From Flavobacterium macrobrachii (lineage in GTDB: Bacteria > Bacteroidota > Bacteroidia > Flavobacteriales > Flavobacteriaceae), in assembly GCF_014486675.1 (NCBI RefSeq), contig NZ_JACTAC010000039.1, positions 1 through 32,448 on the forward strand: a stretch of DNA of 32,448 nucleotides. The letters are read 5' to 3'. This document shows positions 24,366 through 32,448 of this stretch, piece by piece. The position numbers were made by a program, and so were the translations under genes. The notes under the pieces are model-generated. The model ran no database searches. It saw only the letters and a list, made by a program, of their open reading frames with translations, and was not told where the DNA came from. The number at the start of each line of letters is the position of its first letter. Position 1 is the stretch's first letter.

Positions 24366-25907
24366 TTATTGTATTTCATAAACTACAGGTGCAGCATCTT
24401 TGATAACTAAATTACCAACTCCACCAACTAATTTAGACTTAATATTAGAAATTGTTACTTGGTCTCCACGTGTAACTCTTGCTAAAGCTGCCTTACATTG
24501 AGCATTCACAGAACCTCCATTTACCACTATTGCAGCTTGACCAGGCACTTTAAATGTAAACTGAGTTACTTGAAAATTTAAATCGTATAAGAAATCTGGT
24601 AATACAGCACTAATTTGAGAAACTTCTAAACGTGATTTAGGACCTTTTTGAACTCCAGTCACACCACCGATTGCTCCAAGTGGCGCTGGAATATTTTTAA
24701 TTCTAAATACTTTTTTATCAGAAACCGTTTTACCGTCAGTCATTTTTCCTGTTGCAGTCACCGTAACCTCAGTACCAGAACCTGGATTTAAATTGTATTT
24801 GCCTTTTCCACCAGCAGGAGAAACACCTGGACCAGAAGCAGTAACATTATTATCCCCAATTCCAGCAAATGAAACTGTCAATGGATTTGGTAAACCTCTA
24901 TATACTACGTTCATTTTATCAGCAGAAATATTAGCTGAATTTGGACGCGGTACAACTACATATTTTCCTTTGAATTCAAGCTTAATTGGTTTGCCATTTT
25001 CAACAAAATTAAATGAACCACCAAGAGTTTGCTCACCAACTGCTCCTGCAGTAGTTGAAATCACAGCTTGTCCATTAACTAATTTCCCTGGACCTTGAAA
25101 ACCGCTAAATTGAGCATTAGGATCATACTTCCCTAAAACTACTTTACCAGTTACAGGTTCACCTTGAAAATACACATTTTTATCCAAAGCAACAATAGCT
25201 TGAAACTTACTGTATGAAGATTCGTCAACAGCAGCTTTCCCTAAAGCCGTACTAATAACATCAGATTCAACTTTTTTAGCATCGTTTTGCCAAGCAGAAA
25301 GTTTAGCTAATGAAGCAATTGCTGGAAATCCTTTAAAGTGGTAATCTAAAAATTTAACTTTAATACCTTCTTTGTTCGCAACATCTGACAAATCAAACTT
25401 ATTATTTATTTCTTTAAGAATAGAAGCATATTTAGGATCTGATAAAGCTGATTTTAAATCAGATTTATAAGACTCAATAGCTGCCAAAACTTCTTTTCCT
25501 CTTGCAGTGTATCCATCACCTGTAAACCAGCTGTGATCTAAATTATCAGCTTTATCCATTGCTTCATATGGAAGTTTACCTGTCTCATCAGCCTCTACTC
25601 CTTTGAGAACTTCTTCTTTTAAAGTTCCAACGAAATCGTAGAATTTTTTAGTAGCTGCTTCTACTTTATGAGCTGTTGCTGCTGCCGCAATAAACTCTCC
25701 TTTTGCCTCTGCCGCTTTAGTATCTAATGCTTTAAGACTAAATTCATTAGCAGTATTTGCTGCATTAGTAGCTCCTTCAAATCTTTCGTTCATCAAACCA
25801 AAAGCTGAAAGCACTTCTTTTGACATATTCATTGCCAACATTGCGATGAAAACCAAGTACATCAGGTTAATCATCTTCTGTCTAGGGGTTAATTTTCCTC
25901 CTGCCAT
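24366..25907 (-). CDS. gldM: Type IX secretion/gliding motor protein GldM
   Basis: 513 residues. One transmembrane helix near the N-terminus (about 15-33) follows M-A-G-G-K-L-T-P-R-Q-K. R9 is the residue reported to contact the GldL glutamate. A long periplasmic region of four domains follows, ending in a GldM C-terminal domain (about 410-513, with V-T-R-G-D-Q-V-T-I-S-N-I). GldM is a dimer inside a GldL pentamer, and this complex couples proton flow to rotation of the secretion and gliding apparatus. It begins 55 nt after gldL in the same operon. Confidence 0.96.
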   Translation of the reverse strand: MAGGKLTPRQKMINLMYLVFIAMLAMNMSKEVLSAFGLMNERFEGATNAANTANEFSLKALDTKAAEAKGEFIAAAATAHKVEAATKKFYDFVGTLKEEVLKGVEADETGKLPYEAMDKADNLDHSWFTGDGYTARGKEVLAAIESYKSDLKSALSDPKYASILKEINNKFDLSDVANKEGIKVKFLDYHFKGFPAIASLAKLSAWQNDAKKVESDVISTALGKAAVDESSYSKFQAIVALDKNVYFQGEPVTGKVVLGKYDPNAQFSGFQGPGKLVNGQAVISTTAGAVGEQTLGGSFNFVENGKPIKLEFKGKYVVVPRPNSANISADKMNVVYRGLPNPLTVSFAGIGDNNVTASGPGVSPAGGKGKYNLNPGSGTEVTVTATGKMTDGKTVSDKKVFRIKNIPAPLGAIGGVTGVQKGPKSRLEVSQISAVLPDFLYDLNFQVTQFTFKVPGQAAIVVNGGSVNAQCKAALARVTRGDQVTISNIKSKLVGGVGNLVIKDAAPVVYEIQ

Positions 25908-25962
25908 TTTTTCTTAATTAGTTTATTAGTATTTTGTTAGTAAAATATAGTTAAAAAACTAA

Positions 25963-26607
25963 TTATCTATTACTCATTGCAGATAACATTCCACCATAAA
26001 CATTGTTCAATGAAGACAAGTTTGATGTTAATGATTGCATTTGATCTTTTAATTTTAAATTGTTTTCAGCAACTTCATTGTTGATTGCAGCATTTCTTTC
26101 AGCACTTTGCAATTGAACTTGGTATAAACCATTCAATGTTTCTAATTGTGTAGCTGCTTTTGTCATTTCTTCTGCATATTTTTTAGTAGAAGCAACCGAG
26201 TCAACTGTTGGAGAAATTGCTTTTGCTGCTCCTTCAAAGTTTTTTATACTGTTTCCTAAGCTTTCCATTAATTGACCATCAATTTTAGCTTCTTTCAACA
26301 TGTTGTCTAATTTTTGAGACAATAAACCTTGAGCATCTGCTGGATCTTCTTTTTTCTTATCTCTTGGTTTAGCTTCGCCTCCAGCTAATTCTGGATAAAC
26401 AAGTGACCAGTCAATTTCTTTTGCTGGTGCTTCGAAAGCAGAAATTGCGAAAATTAATGCTTCAGTTACAAGTCCTATAGTTAACATCACAGTTCCTGTG
26501 AATGGTCCAAATTCAAAATGAGCGATTTTAAATAATGCTCCGATAATTACAATTGCCGCACCCATACCGTATGCGAAGTTCATTACTTTTGGTGATAATA
26601 ATGCCAT
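25963..26607 (-). CDS. gldL: Type IX secretion/gliding motor protein GldL
   Basis: 214 residues. Two transmembrane helices (about 9-31 and 38-58) are followed by a cytoplasmic helical domain. K27 and H30 in the first helix end and E49 in the second, the charged residues linked to proton-driven motor function in F. johnsoniae GldL, are all present. GldL pentamers surround the GldM dimer in the inner membrane. It begins 53 nt after gldK. Confidence 0.96.
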   Translation of the reverse strand: MALLSPKVMNFAYGMGAAIVIIGALFKIAHFEFGPFTGTVMLTIGLVTEALIFAISAFEAPAKEIDWSLVYPELAGGEAKPRDKKKEDPADAQGLLSQKLDNMLKEAKIDGQLMESLGNSIKNFEGAAKAISPTVDSVASTKKYAEEMTKAATQLETLNGLYQVQLQSAERNAAINNEVAENNLKLKDQMQSLTSNLSSLNNVYGGMLSAMSNR

Positions 26608-26660
26608 AATAAAAAAAATTAGTTAGTTAAGTTAATATAATTTAAGTTAGTTAATATACT

Positions 26661-28067
26661 CTATTTTCTAGGAGCTTTACCAGTGTTTCCTGTCACTTGT
26701 GTTCCCATGTAATCCTGAACAGTTCTAAAACCAATATAACTTCTTGCAGTGTCCGCATATTCAAAATCTCTTGTTGAAACTTGCAAAAAGTAGGCTACAT
26801 CTTTCCACGAACCACCACGAACGACTTTCCTCATATTTTTAGAATCTGGAACATTAGGATTCATTGAAGAAACATATTCATAAGCAGCTGGGTCATATGA
26901 AGAGTCAGTCCATTCAGCAACATTCCCTGCCATGTTGTATAGATTATAACCATTTGGCTCATAAGATTTAGCCTCAACTGTATATAGTGCTTGGTCAGCA
27001 GCATAATCTCCTCTATTAGGCTTAAAGTTGGCCAAGAAACAACCTCTATCATTTTTAGTGTAAGGTCCACCCCAAGGATAAGCTCCTGACTCTAATCCAC
27101 CACGTGCAGCATATTCCCATTCAGCCTCAGTTGGCAGTCTAAATGTGTTAATCAAATCTTTTTTCTTCTTTTTTGATTTAATGTAAGCATTTTTATTTAG
27201 AGTTCTCCATGCACAAAATGCTTTTGCTTGTTTCCAACTAACACCAACTACCGGATAATCTCCATAAGCTTGATGCCAGAAATAGTCATTGTGCATTGGC
27301 TCATTATATGAATAGCTAAAATCTTTAATCCAAACTGTAGTATCTGGATAGATTTCCTGCTGTTCTGTTTTAATAAACTTACTTCTCTTGCCTACTTTTG
27401 CTTTTGCAGCTGCCTGAATATCCATGTATGAATATCTAAATTTCAGTTTGCGAACATCAATAGTTCTTAGACCATTAAAAGATTCAGCAAGAGGCAAATA
27501 CATAGTATCCATAACTTCAGTGTAAAATTCATCAGGATATTTACTCGTATCTGTAATTAATTTAATTTTTTTATTTAATCTTCTACCAGCATAAGGATCA
27601 TCATCAGTTCCTACACTGTAATAGTTCTCATACATGTACTTATCATAAGGAGTCATTTTTGCAGGATCTGTATCACTAAATGCAAAATCTCCAATACTTC
27701 CACCTTTTCCTCCGCTTTTTCCTCCAGCAGTTAAACCTTGTTCATCAGCAAAAATAGCCAAGCGCACTCTTATGATTGAATCTTTTACCCATTCAACGAA
27801 CTGACGATATTCACTATTAGTAATCTCAGTCTCATCCATATAAAAGGAACGAACCGTAACTGTTTTTGTTGGTGCATCTTGTACATTAGCTAAATCATCA
27901 TCTGATTTACCCATGATAAATGCTCCGCCAGGAACCAATATCATACCGTAAGGTTTTTCTGGATGCCATTTTTTACCTTTAACACCTACTAACTCTCCTT
28001 TGTCATTGGAACGGCCACAGCTAGTTAATAAAGCTAAAACTGATGCAAATGCGATGAACTTCTTCAT
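26661..28067 (-). CDS. gldK: Type IX secretion/gliding lipoprotein GldK
   Basis: 468 residues. The lipobox L-L-T-S-C (C17) is followed by GRSND, which is not the surface-export signal, consistent with a periplasm-facing outer-membrane lipoprotein. The body is a formylglycine-generating-enzyme (SUMF1) type domain: V-P-G-G-A-F-I-M-G, E-I-T-N-S-E-Y, F-R-L-P-T-E-A-E-W-E-Y-A-A-R-G-G, N-M-A-G-N-V-A-E-W-T and V-V-R-G-G-S-W-K-D. It forms the periplasmic ring with GldN. An upstream in-frame TTG at 28094 would add nine residues before the signal peptide; I chose the ATG at 28067. It is the first gene of gldKLMN. Confidence 0.96.
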   Translation of the reverse strand: MKKFIAFASVLALLTSCGRSNDKGELVGVKGKKWHPEKPYGMILVPGGAFIMGKSDDDLANVQDAPTKTVTVRSFYMDETEITNSEYRQFVEWVKDSIIRVRLAIFADEQGLTAGGKSGGKGGSIGDFAFSDTDPAKMTPYDKYMYENYYSVGTDDDPYAGRRLNKKIKLITDTSKYPDEFYTEVMDTMYLPLAESFNGLRTIDVRKLKFRYSYMDIQAAAKAKVGKRSKFIKTEQQEIYPDTTVWIKDFSYSYNEPMHNDYFWHQAYGDYPVVGVSWKQAKAFCAWRTLNKNAYIKSKKKKKDLINTFRLPTEAEWEYAARGGLESGAYPWGGPYTKNDRGCFLANFKPNRGDYAADQALYTVEAKSYEPNGYNLYNMAGNVAEWTDSSYDPAAYEYVSSMNPNVPDSKNMRKVVRGGSWKDVAYFLQVSTRDFEYADTARSYIGFRTVQDYMGTQVTGNTGKAPRK

Positions 28068-28166
28068 ATAAATTGGGGTTATTTGAATACTCAATTTTTA
28101 AGGGCGTAAACCTATTTATAATTTTTTAAAAAAACAATTATTAACACAAAAAATTATTTAACATGA

Positions 28167-28174
28167 CAAAACTA
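28167..28174 (-). promoter_or_regulatory. -7 element upstream of gldK (TAGTTTTG)
   Basis: Exact consensus on the minus strand in the 246-nt AT-rich gap before gldK, giving a leader of about 93 nt. A second exact match (TATTTTTG) lies at 28219-28226. Neither has a clear -33 TTG. The rest of the gap (28068-28313) shows nothing else recognisable. Confidence 0.4.
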
Positions 28175-28313
28175 AAATTATTATTTGAAATAAAAAAATT
28201 TTTTATCGTTAAAAAGTACAAAAATATCGATTAAATACATGTTTTTTATTATTAAATAATAAATACACTACAAAAATTAATATATTACTTGTTTTTTTTA
28301 TACAAATTTTAAT

Positions 28314-29465
28314 TTATAAAACATTTTTTCTTTGTGCTTTCCACCATCTTTCTGGTATCTCTTGATTGCACGCAACCAAATATTCTTCATGTGAACAAGG
28401 TAATAACGTATTTTTTTTTAGTTTATTGTGTGCTACTGAAAAAAAAGGTATTTCTATCCACCAACGTTCTGTTTTGTTACTCTTGTAAAACACTAATTCT
28501 TCTTCTTCAAGCGGTACTATATATTTAGAGTACATTTCTTTACTTCCGAATGGATATTCATTGGAACGGAAATTAAAACCTTCTATGAAATACCAAATTA
28601 TTTGGGCTATTAGCACCGATTCTTGTTTAGTGTTATCATGATTAAATATCCCAAAACAGCTAACCTTATCGCTAATTCCAGCATAACGTGCTAAACTACA
28701 TATCTCTTTACCATTGAAACCATTAGGTGTAAAATTAGTAAAATTTCCTGAGTCTGATGTTTTTATTGTTGTTAAATCTATATTTACTAAATCTGCATCT
28801 CTCAAAACAGGTTCAGCCAAAGAAATATTACTTGAAATTTCCCCTAATCTATAGGCATCGAAATATAATTTTTCTATCAAATCTATTTCTTCCTGTGAAT
28901 TAAAATAGGTTTGATATCCAATATTACAATAGTTAAATAGATTATTAGGTTCGTCAATAATTATTTTTGACATATATGAATCAGCCGAAATACTTCCGTC
29001 TTGTTTTCCAAAATCAAATCTTGAATCGATGGAAACCAAATTCACCATTTGCTCTAAATCGTCGTAAGCTCTGTATAAAGGATAGATTAAATCTTGACTT
29101 CCTCCGATAACTATCGGTACAATTCCTTTTTTTAATAATTTTGAAGCTACTCTTTTTAAGGCAAAAAAAGTATCATCCAAAGAATTACCGGGAAGAATAT
29201 CTCCTAAATCTGCTATTGAACTTTGCCAATTTCCTGGAAATAAACTGTAGAATTCTTTACGAATAAAATCCAAATTAACTTCTTGATAGGCTTTCTTATC
29301 GCCGCGATTTTCGGGAACTCCGATTATAGCAATTTTTATTTTATCTAAATCGGGGAAATCTTTATCGGTATGAAAAGCGACTTTGCTTCCCATGTTTTGA
29401 GTTGAAAGTGAGCTTACATATTCAATAATTTCATTATCAACGGGTGATAAAAAATCAAATTCCAT
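28314..29465 (-). CDS. Arginase/formimidoylglutamase-fold protein with degenerate active site
   Basis: 383 residues, related to the ureohydrolase (arginase, formimidoylglutamase) family by fold motifs. The three metal-binding motifs are recognisable but altered: GGxH reads G121-G-S-Q124, DAHxD reads D147-S-R149-F-D151, and the S-x-D-x-D motif reads N228-I-D230-L-T232. D147, D151 and D230 remain, but two His and one Asp of the six usual Mn ligands are replaced by Gln, Arg and Thr. It is probably not an active hydrolase. It starts 3 nt after the topA stop, so it is translationally coupled to topA, and precedes gldK on the same strand. It carries no signal peptide. Calling it formimidoylglutamase would be an over-annotation. 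Confidence 0.8.
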   Translation of the reverse strand: MEFDFLSPVDNEIIEYVSSLSTQNMGSKVAFHTDKDFPDLDKIKIAIIGVPENRGDKKAYQEVNLDFIRKEFYSLFPGNWQSSIADLGDILPGNSLDDTFFALKRVASKLLKKGIVPIVIGGSQDLIYPLYRAYDDLEQMVNLVSIDSRFDFGKQDGSISADSYMSKIIIDEPNNLFNYCNIGYQTYFNSQEEIDLIEKLYFDAYRLGEISSNISLAEPVLRDADLVNIDLTTIKTSDSGNFTNFTPNGFNGKEICSLARYAGISDKVSCFGIFNHDNTKQESVLIAQIIWYFIEGFNFRSNEYPFGSKEMYSKYIVPLEEEELVFYKSNKTERWWIEIPFFSVAHNKLKKNTLLPCSHEEYLVACNQEIPERWWKAQRKNVL

Positions 29466-29468
29466 AGT

Positions 29469-31970
29469 TTATTTCTTTTTTGCTGGTGCTTTTTTAGTTG
29501 CCGTTTTTTTTGTCGCTGTTTTTTTCTCAGGTGTTTTTTTTGCAATCATTTCTTTTACTTGTTCCAATGTTAATGCAGCTGCATCAATATCTTTACTTAG
29601 TTCGATTTTGATTTTTCCTTTGGTAATTTCTGATCTTCCCCAACGTGCTTTTTGAACCAAAATACCTTCTTCGCTCCAGTTATGAATTACTTTGTCGATG
29701 TCTTTTTGTAATTTTTCTTCGATTAATTCAGCTACGTCCGATTGTGATAGATTATCGAAGTTGTATTTTTTATTTACATTAATAAAGATACCGTTCCATT
29801 TAAGGAAAGGTCCAAAACGTCCAACGCCTTTTTGAACATCCATATTTTTATAGGTTGCTATTGGTGCATCGGCTTTTACTTTTTCATCTATTAATTCTTT
29901 TGCTCTTTCCATAGTTACATCCAATGGTTCTTCGCCTTTTGGTAATGAAATGAATTGTTTTCCAAAGCGAACATAAGGACCAAAACGTCCATTGCTTACT
30001 TCTACTTCTTCTCCTTTGTAATCTCCTAATGATTTTGGCAATAAAAACAACTTCAAAGCTTCTTCAAGGGAAATGTTTCCCATATTTTGCTCTGGACGTA
30101 AGCTTGCAAACTGTTTTTCTTCGTCGTCTGCATCACCGATTTGAGCCATTGCTCCAAATTTCCCTAAACGAACTAAAACTGTTTTACCTGTTTCAGGATG
30201 TTTTCCTAGTATTCTTTCACCACTTTCGCGGTCGGCATTTTTTTCTACTTCTTGAACATTGGGATGGAATTTATTGTAGAAATCTTGCATCATATTTGCC
30301 CAATCGATATTTCCTTCGGCGATTTCGTCAAAATCTTGTTCTACTTTGGCTGTAAAATTATAATCCAAAATAGCTTCAAAGTTTTTTACCAAGAAGTCAT
30401 TTACGATGGTTCCAATATCGGTTGGAACTAGTTTTCCTTTATCGGAACCTGTATTTTCTTTTAGAACTTCTGTTTTTACCTGACCGTTTTTCAAAGTCAA
30501 CTGACCGTATTTGCGTTCTTTTCCTTCGGATGTTCCTTTTTCTACGTAATTTCTATTGATAATTGTAGAAATGGTTGGCGCATAGGTTGATGGTCGACCA
30601 ATCCCTAATTCTTCTAATTTTTTTACCAAAGAAGCTTCTGTATAACGACTTGGTGGTTGGGTAAAACGTTCTTTGGCTACAATTAATTGATTGTCTAATT
30701 TTTCATTTATTTTTAATGCTGGCAACATTCCTTCTTGTTCTTCATCGTCATCATCGTTACCTTCAAGATATACTTTTAAAAATCCTTCGAACTTTATTAC
30801 TTCTCCGGTGGCTTGAAAAACTTCTGAATGTTTGTCGGCTTGAATTTTTACATTAGTTCGTTCCAATTCGGCATCAGCCATTTGGGAAGCTAACGTTCTT
30901 TTCCAAATTAAATCATACAGACGAGCTTGATCTCTGTCGATATTTACCGTATGCAACGACATATCCGTTGGACGAATGGCTTCGTGAGCTTCTTGCGCAC
31001 CTTTTGCTTTGGTTACAAAACTTCTAGGTTTGCTGTATTCTGCACCATATGATTTTGTGATTTCGGCTTGCGCTGCTGCGGTTGCTTCTTGAGAAAGATT
31101 CACACTATCGGTTCTCATATAAGTAATCAATCCGGCTTCGTACAAGCGTTGCGCTAACTGCATGGTGATTCCTACTGGAAGGTATAATTTACGGGCTGCT
31201 TCTTGTTGTAACGTAGAAGTTGTAAACGGAGCTGCTGGTGATTTTTTTGTTGGTTTGGTTTCTAAATCGGCTACTTTATAATTTGCTCCGATGCTTTTAT
31301 TTAGGAAATCTTCGGCTTCTTTTTTAGTAGCGAAGTTTTTTGGTAATTTGGCTTTAACGGTTTTTCCAGCTTCGTTAGTAAATTCGGCTGAAACTGCATA
31401 AGAACCAACGGCTTTGAAATCTTGAATTTCTCTTTCGCGTTCTACTATTAAACGAACTGAGACTGATTGTACACGACCTGCTGAAAGTCCGCCTTTTACT
31501 TTTTTCCATAAAACTGGGGACAATTCATAACCTACTAATCTATCTAGAACTCTTCGAGCTTGTTGTGCATTTACTAGATTGTAATCTATTCCACGAGGAT
31601 TTTCAATTGCTTTTTGAATAGCGGTTTTGGTGATTTCGTGGAAAACGATACGTTTTGTTTTGGATTTGTCTAATTTTAATTCTTCCGCTAAGTGCCAAGA
31701 AATGGCTTCTCCTTCGCGGTCTTCATCGGAAGCCAACCAAACCATTTCGGCTGATTTTGAAAGATCTTTTAGTTTTTTTACGAGTGCTTTTTTATCGGAT
31801 GAAACTTCATATTTTGGTTTGAAACCATTTAGAACATCTACTCCTATTTCTTTTGAAGGCAAGTCGGCAATATGTCCATAACTTGATTCTACTTGGTATT
31901 CTTTCCCTAGAAATTTTTCGATTGTTTTAGCCTTAGCTGGTGACTCTACGATAACTAAATTCTTTGCCAT
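29469..31970 (-). CDS. topA: DNA topoisomerase I (type IA)
   Basis: 833 residues. It relaxes negative supercoils by cutting one strand through a 5'-phosphotyrosine link. The N-terminal Toprim domain has V-I-V-E-S-P-A-K-A-K-T-I and the D-E-D-R-E-G-E acidic motif. The catalytic tyrosine is Y284 in the L-I-T-Y-M-R-T-D-S motif. The C-terminal third carries several Topo C-terminal repeats with the G-R-F-G-P-Y/F pattern (about residues 600-805) in place of zinc fingers, then a Lys/Ala/Thr tail (about 806-833) suited to DNA binding. Length and motifs are complete. It is the first gene of a pair with the arginase-fold protein. The -7 element TACATTTG is at 31991-31998. Confidence 0.97.
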   Translation of the reverse strand: MAKNLVIVESPAKAKTIEKFLGKEYQVESSYGHIADLPSKEIGVDVLNGFKPKYEVSSDKKALVKKLKDLSKSAEMVWLASDEDREGEAISWHLAEELKLDKSKTKRIVFHEITKTAIQKAIENPRGIDYNLVNAQQARRVLDRLVGYELSPVLWKKVKGGLSAGRVQSVSVRLIVEREREIQDFKAVGSYAVSAEFTNEAGKTVKAKLPKNFATKKEAEDFLNKSIGANYKVADLETKPTKKSPAAPFTTSTLQQEAARKLYLPVGITMQLAQRLYEAGLITYMRTDSVNLSQEATAAAQAEITKSYGAEYSKPRSFVTKAKGAQEAHEAIRPTDMSLHTVNIDRDQARLYDLIWKRTLASQMADAELERTNVKIQADKHSEVFQATGEVIKFEGFLKVYLEGNDDDDEEQEGMLPALKINEKLDNQLIVAKERFTQPPSRYTEASLVKKLEELGIGRPSTYAPTISTIINRNYVEKGTSEGKERKYGQLTLKNGQVKTEVLKENTGSDKGKLVPTDIGTIVNDFLVKNFEAILDYNFTAKVEQDFDEIAEGNIDWANMMQDFYNKFHPNVQEVEKNADRESGERILGKHPETGKTVLVRLGKFGAMAQIGDADDEEKQFASLRPEQNMGNISLEEALKLFLLPKSLGDYKGEEVEVSNGRFGPYVRFGKQFISLPKGEEPLDVTMERAKELIDEKVKADAPIATYKNMDVQKGVGRFGPFLKWNGIFINVNKKYNFDNLSQSDVAELIEEKLQKDIDKVIHNWSEEGILVQKARWGRSEITKGKIKIELSKDIDAAALTLEQVKEMIAKKTPEKKTATKKTATKKAPAKKK

Positions 31971-31990
31971 ATCCCGATTGTTTGTGCGGA

Positions 31991-31998
31991 CAAATGTA
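31991..31998 (-). promoter_or_regulatory. -7 element of topA (TACATTTG)
   Basis: Exact consensus on the minus strand; the predicted transcript begins about 15 nt before the ATG at 31970. No -33 TTG is visible. Confidence 0.5.
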
Positions 31999-32039
31999 AT
32001 TGTTTTTTTTAAATTACCGATTTAGTGTTGTTTTTTAAC

Positions 32040-32128
32040 GGGGAATGGTTTGGAATTTGTTTTGGAATGGTTTTTTTGGTTAAAGGTTGTTGGGTATTTG
32101 GTTTGGGTTGATTGGTTTTTTAATAAAG
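32040..32128. other. Cytosine-free G/T-rich tract upstream of topA
   Basis: 89 consecutive plus-strand bases without a C, largely T and G (TTTGG, GGTTT and TTGGG runs). No coding frame or known site is recognised. It leads into the 21-bp repeat array and may be a decayed relative of it. Confidence 0.6.
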
Positions 32129-32142
32129 CCAATAGGAATGGG

Positions 32143-32415
32143 GTTTCCGCCGATTGGAATTGAGTTTCCGTCGGTTGGAAATTAGCTTCCGTGGATTAGA
32201 ATTGAGTTTCCGTCGATTGGAAATTAGTTTCCGTGGGTTGGAATTGAGTTTCCGTGGGTTAGAAATTAGTTTCCGCTGATAAGAATTGAATTTCCGTGGG
32301 TTGGAAATTTGTTTCCGTGGGTTAGAATAAAGTTTCCGCCGATTAGAATTTAATTTCCGTGGGTTGGAATTGAGTTTCCGTTGATTAGAATTGAGTTTCC
32401 GTGGGTTGGAAATGG
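32143..32415. repeat. 13-copy 21-bp tandem repeat array
   Basis: Thirteen contiguous units of exactly 21 bp (273 bp), approximate consensus GTTTCCGTGGGTTGGAATTGA. TTTCCG (once CTTCCG) starts at 32144 and at every 21st base up to 32396 with no insertion or deletion. Units 1-8 alternate between endings GAATTGA and GAAATTA/T, a 42-bp higher-order period. No spacers, so not CRISPR. The right-hand end adjoins the palindrome at 32416-32435. Confidence 0.95.
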
Positions 32416-32435
32416 ATTCCCGCCTTCGCGGGAAT
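32416..32435. repeat. dRS3-like palindromic repeat
   Basis: ATTCCCGCCTTCGCGGGAAT: an 8-bp perfect stem with CTTC loop. It fits the form ATTCCC-N8-GGGAAT described for dRS3 repeats in Neisseria. Such palindromes are dispersed repeats in many genomes. It is followed by GACAG. Confidence 0.8.
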
Positions 32436-32448
32436 GACAGGTGGTGGT

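Noticed and set aside
28095..28313. Small gene in the gap upstream of gldK
   Set aside because: The stretch is extremely AT-rich with many stops in all frames and only promoter-like elements.
29469..29560. Frameshifted topA end because of the repetitive Lys/Ala/Thr tail
   Set aside because: Lysine-rich tails are normal in topoisomerase I of this group and the frame is continuous.
32143..32415. CRISPR array or replication iterons
   Set aside because: Units are contiguous with no unique spacers and no cas genes nearby; no replication initiator gene or DnaA boxes are seen.

Overview
The window looks like a chromosomal segment of a Flavobacterium-type member of the Bacteroidota. The evidence is strongly AT-rich DNA, repeated matches to the Bacteroidota promoter consensus (TTG, 18-20 nt, TANNTTTG), a complete gldK-gldL-gldM-gldN set for gliding and type IX secretion, and families typical of this group (LES-type lipoproteins, OMP_b-brl_3 beta-barrel, TPM/LemA proteins, plant-type LRR protein). 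Most of it is ordinary core genome. I see no phage, insertion sequence, CRISPR array or resistance island.

Layout: 1-1000 holds a cold-shock protein and a secreted DUF4440/SnoaL-like protein, each with a clear promoter and terminator. 1019-5859 (minus) holds alaS followed by three small lipoproteins, two of them paralogues. 5860-6161 is an intergenic region with a structured repeat-like element. 6162-9430 (plus) is a cluster of M23 peptidase, MerR regulator, LemA and two TPM proteins, followed by a TPR protein. 10309-13086 (minus) is a large outer-membrane beta-barrel protein. 13186-16597 holds der, a two-TM protein of unknown function, era, a J-domain/KTSC fusion and initiator tRNA-fMet. 16763-19501 holds an LRR protein, a DUF1761 gene broken by an in-frame amber codon, and a FemAB/GNAT-like protein. 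19521-22306 holds a DUF4345 protein, an ABC-F ATPase and a DUF983 protein. 22296-28067 (minus) is gldKLMN with a trailing FAD oxidoreductase. 28314-31970 (minus) is topA followed 3 nt later by an arginase-fold protein. 31971-32448 is non-genic in appearance and repeat-rich.

How the genes work together: gldK and gldN form the periplasmic ring of the type IX secretion system and gldL/gldM form its inner-membrane motor; the residues implicated in motor function (GldL K27, H30, E49; GldM R9) are all present. alaS, der, era, the ABC-F protein and tRNA-fMet serve translation and ribosome assembly. The M23/LemA/TPM group is probably an envelope-maintenance unit.

The points most worth a second look are: a 13-copy, perfectly phased 21-bp tandem repeat with a 42-bp higher-order pattern beside a dRS3-like palindrome at the right edge; an arginase-fold protein that has lost three of its six metal ligands and sits between topA and gldK; the amber codon in DUF1761, directly followed by ATG; and a hairpin element between alaS and the M23 gene. 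Coordinates were read by eye. Family assignments come from motif recognition, not database searches.
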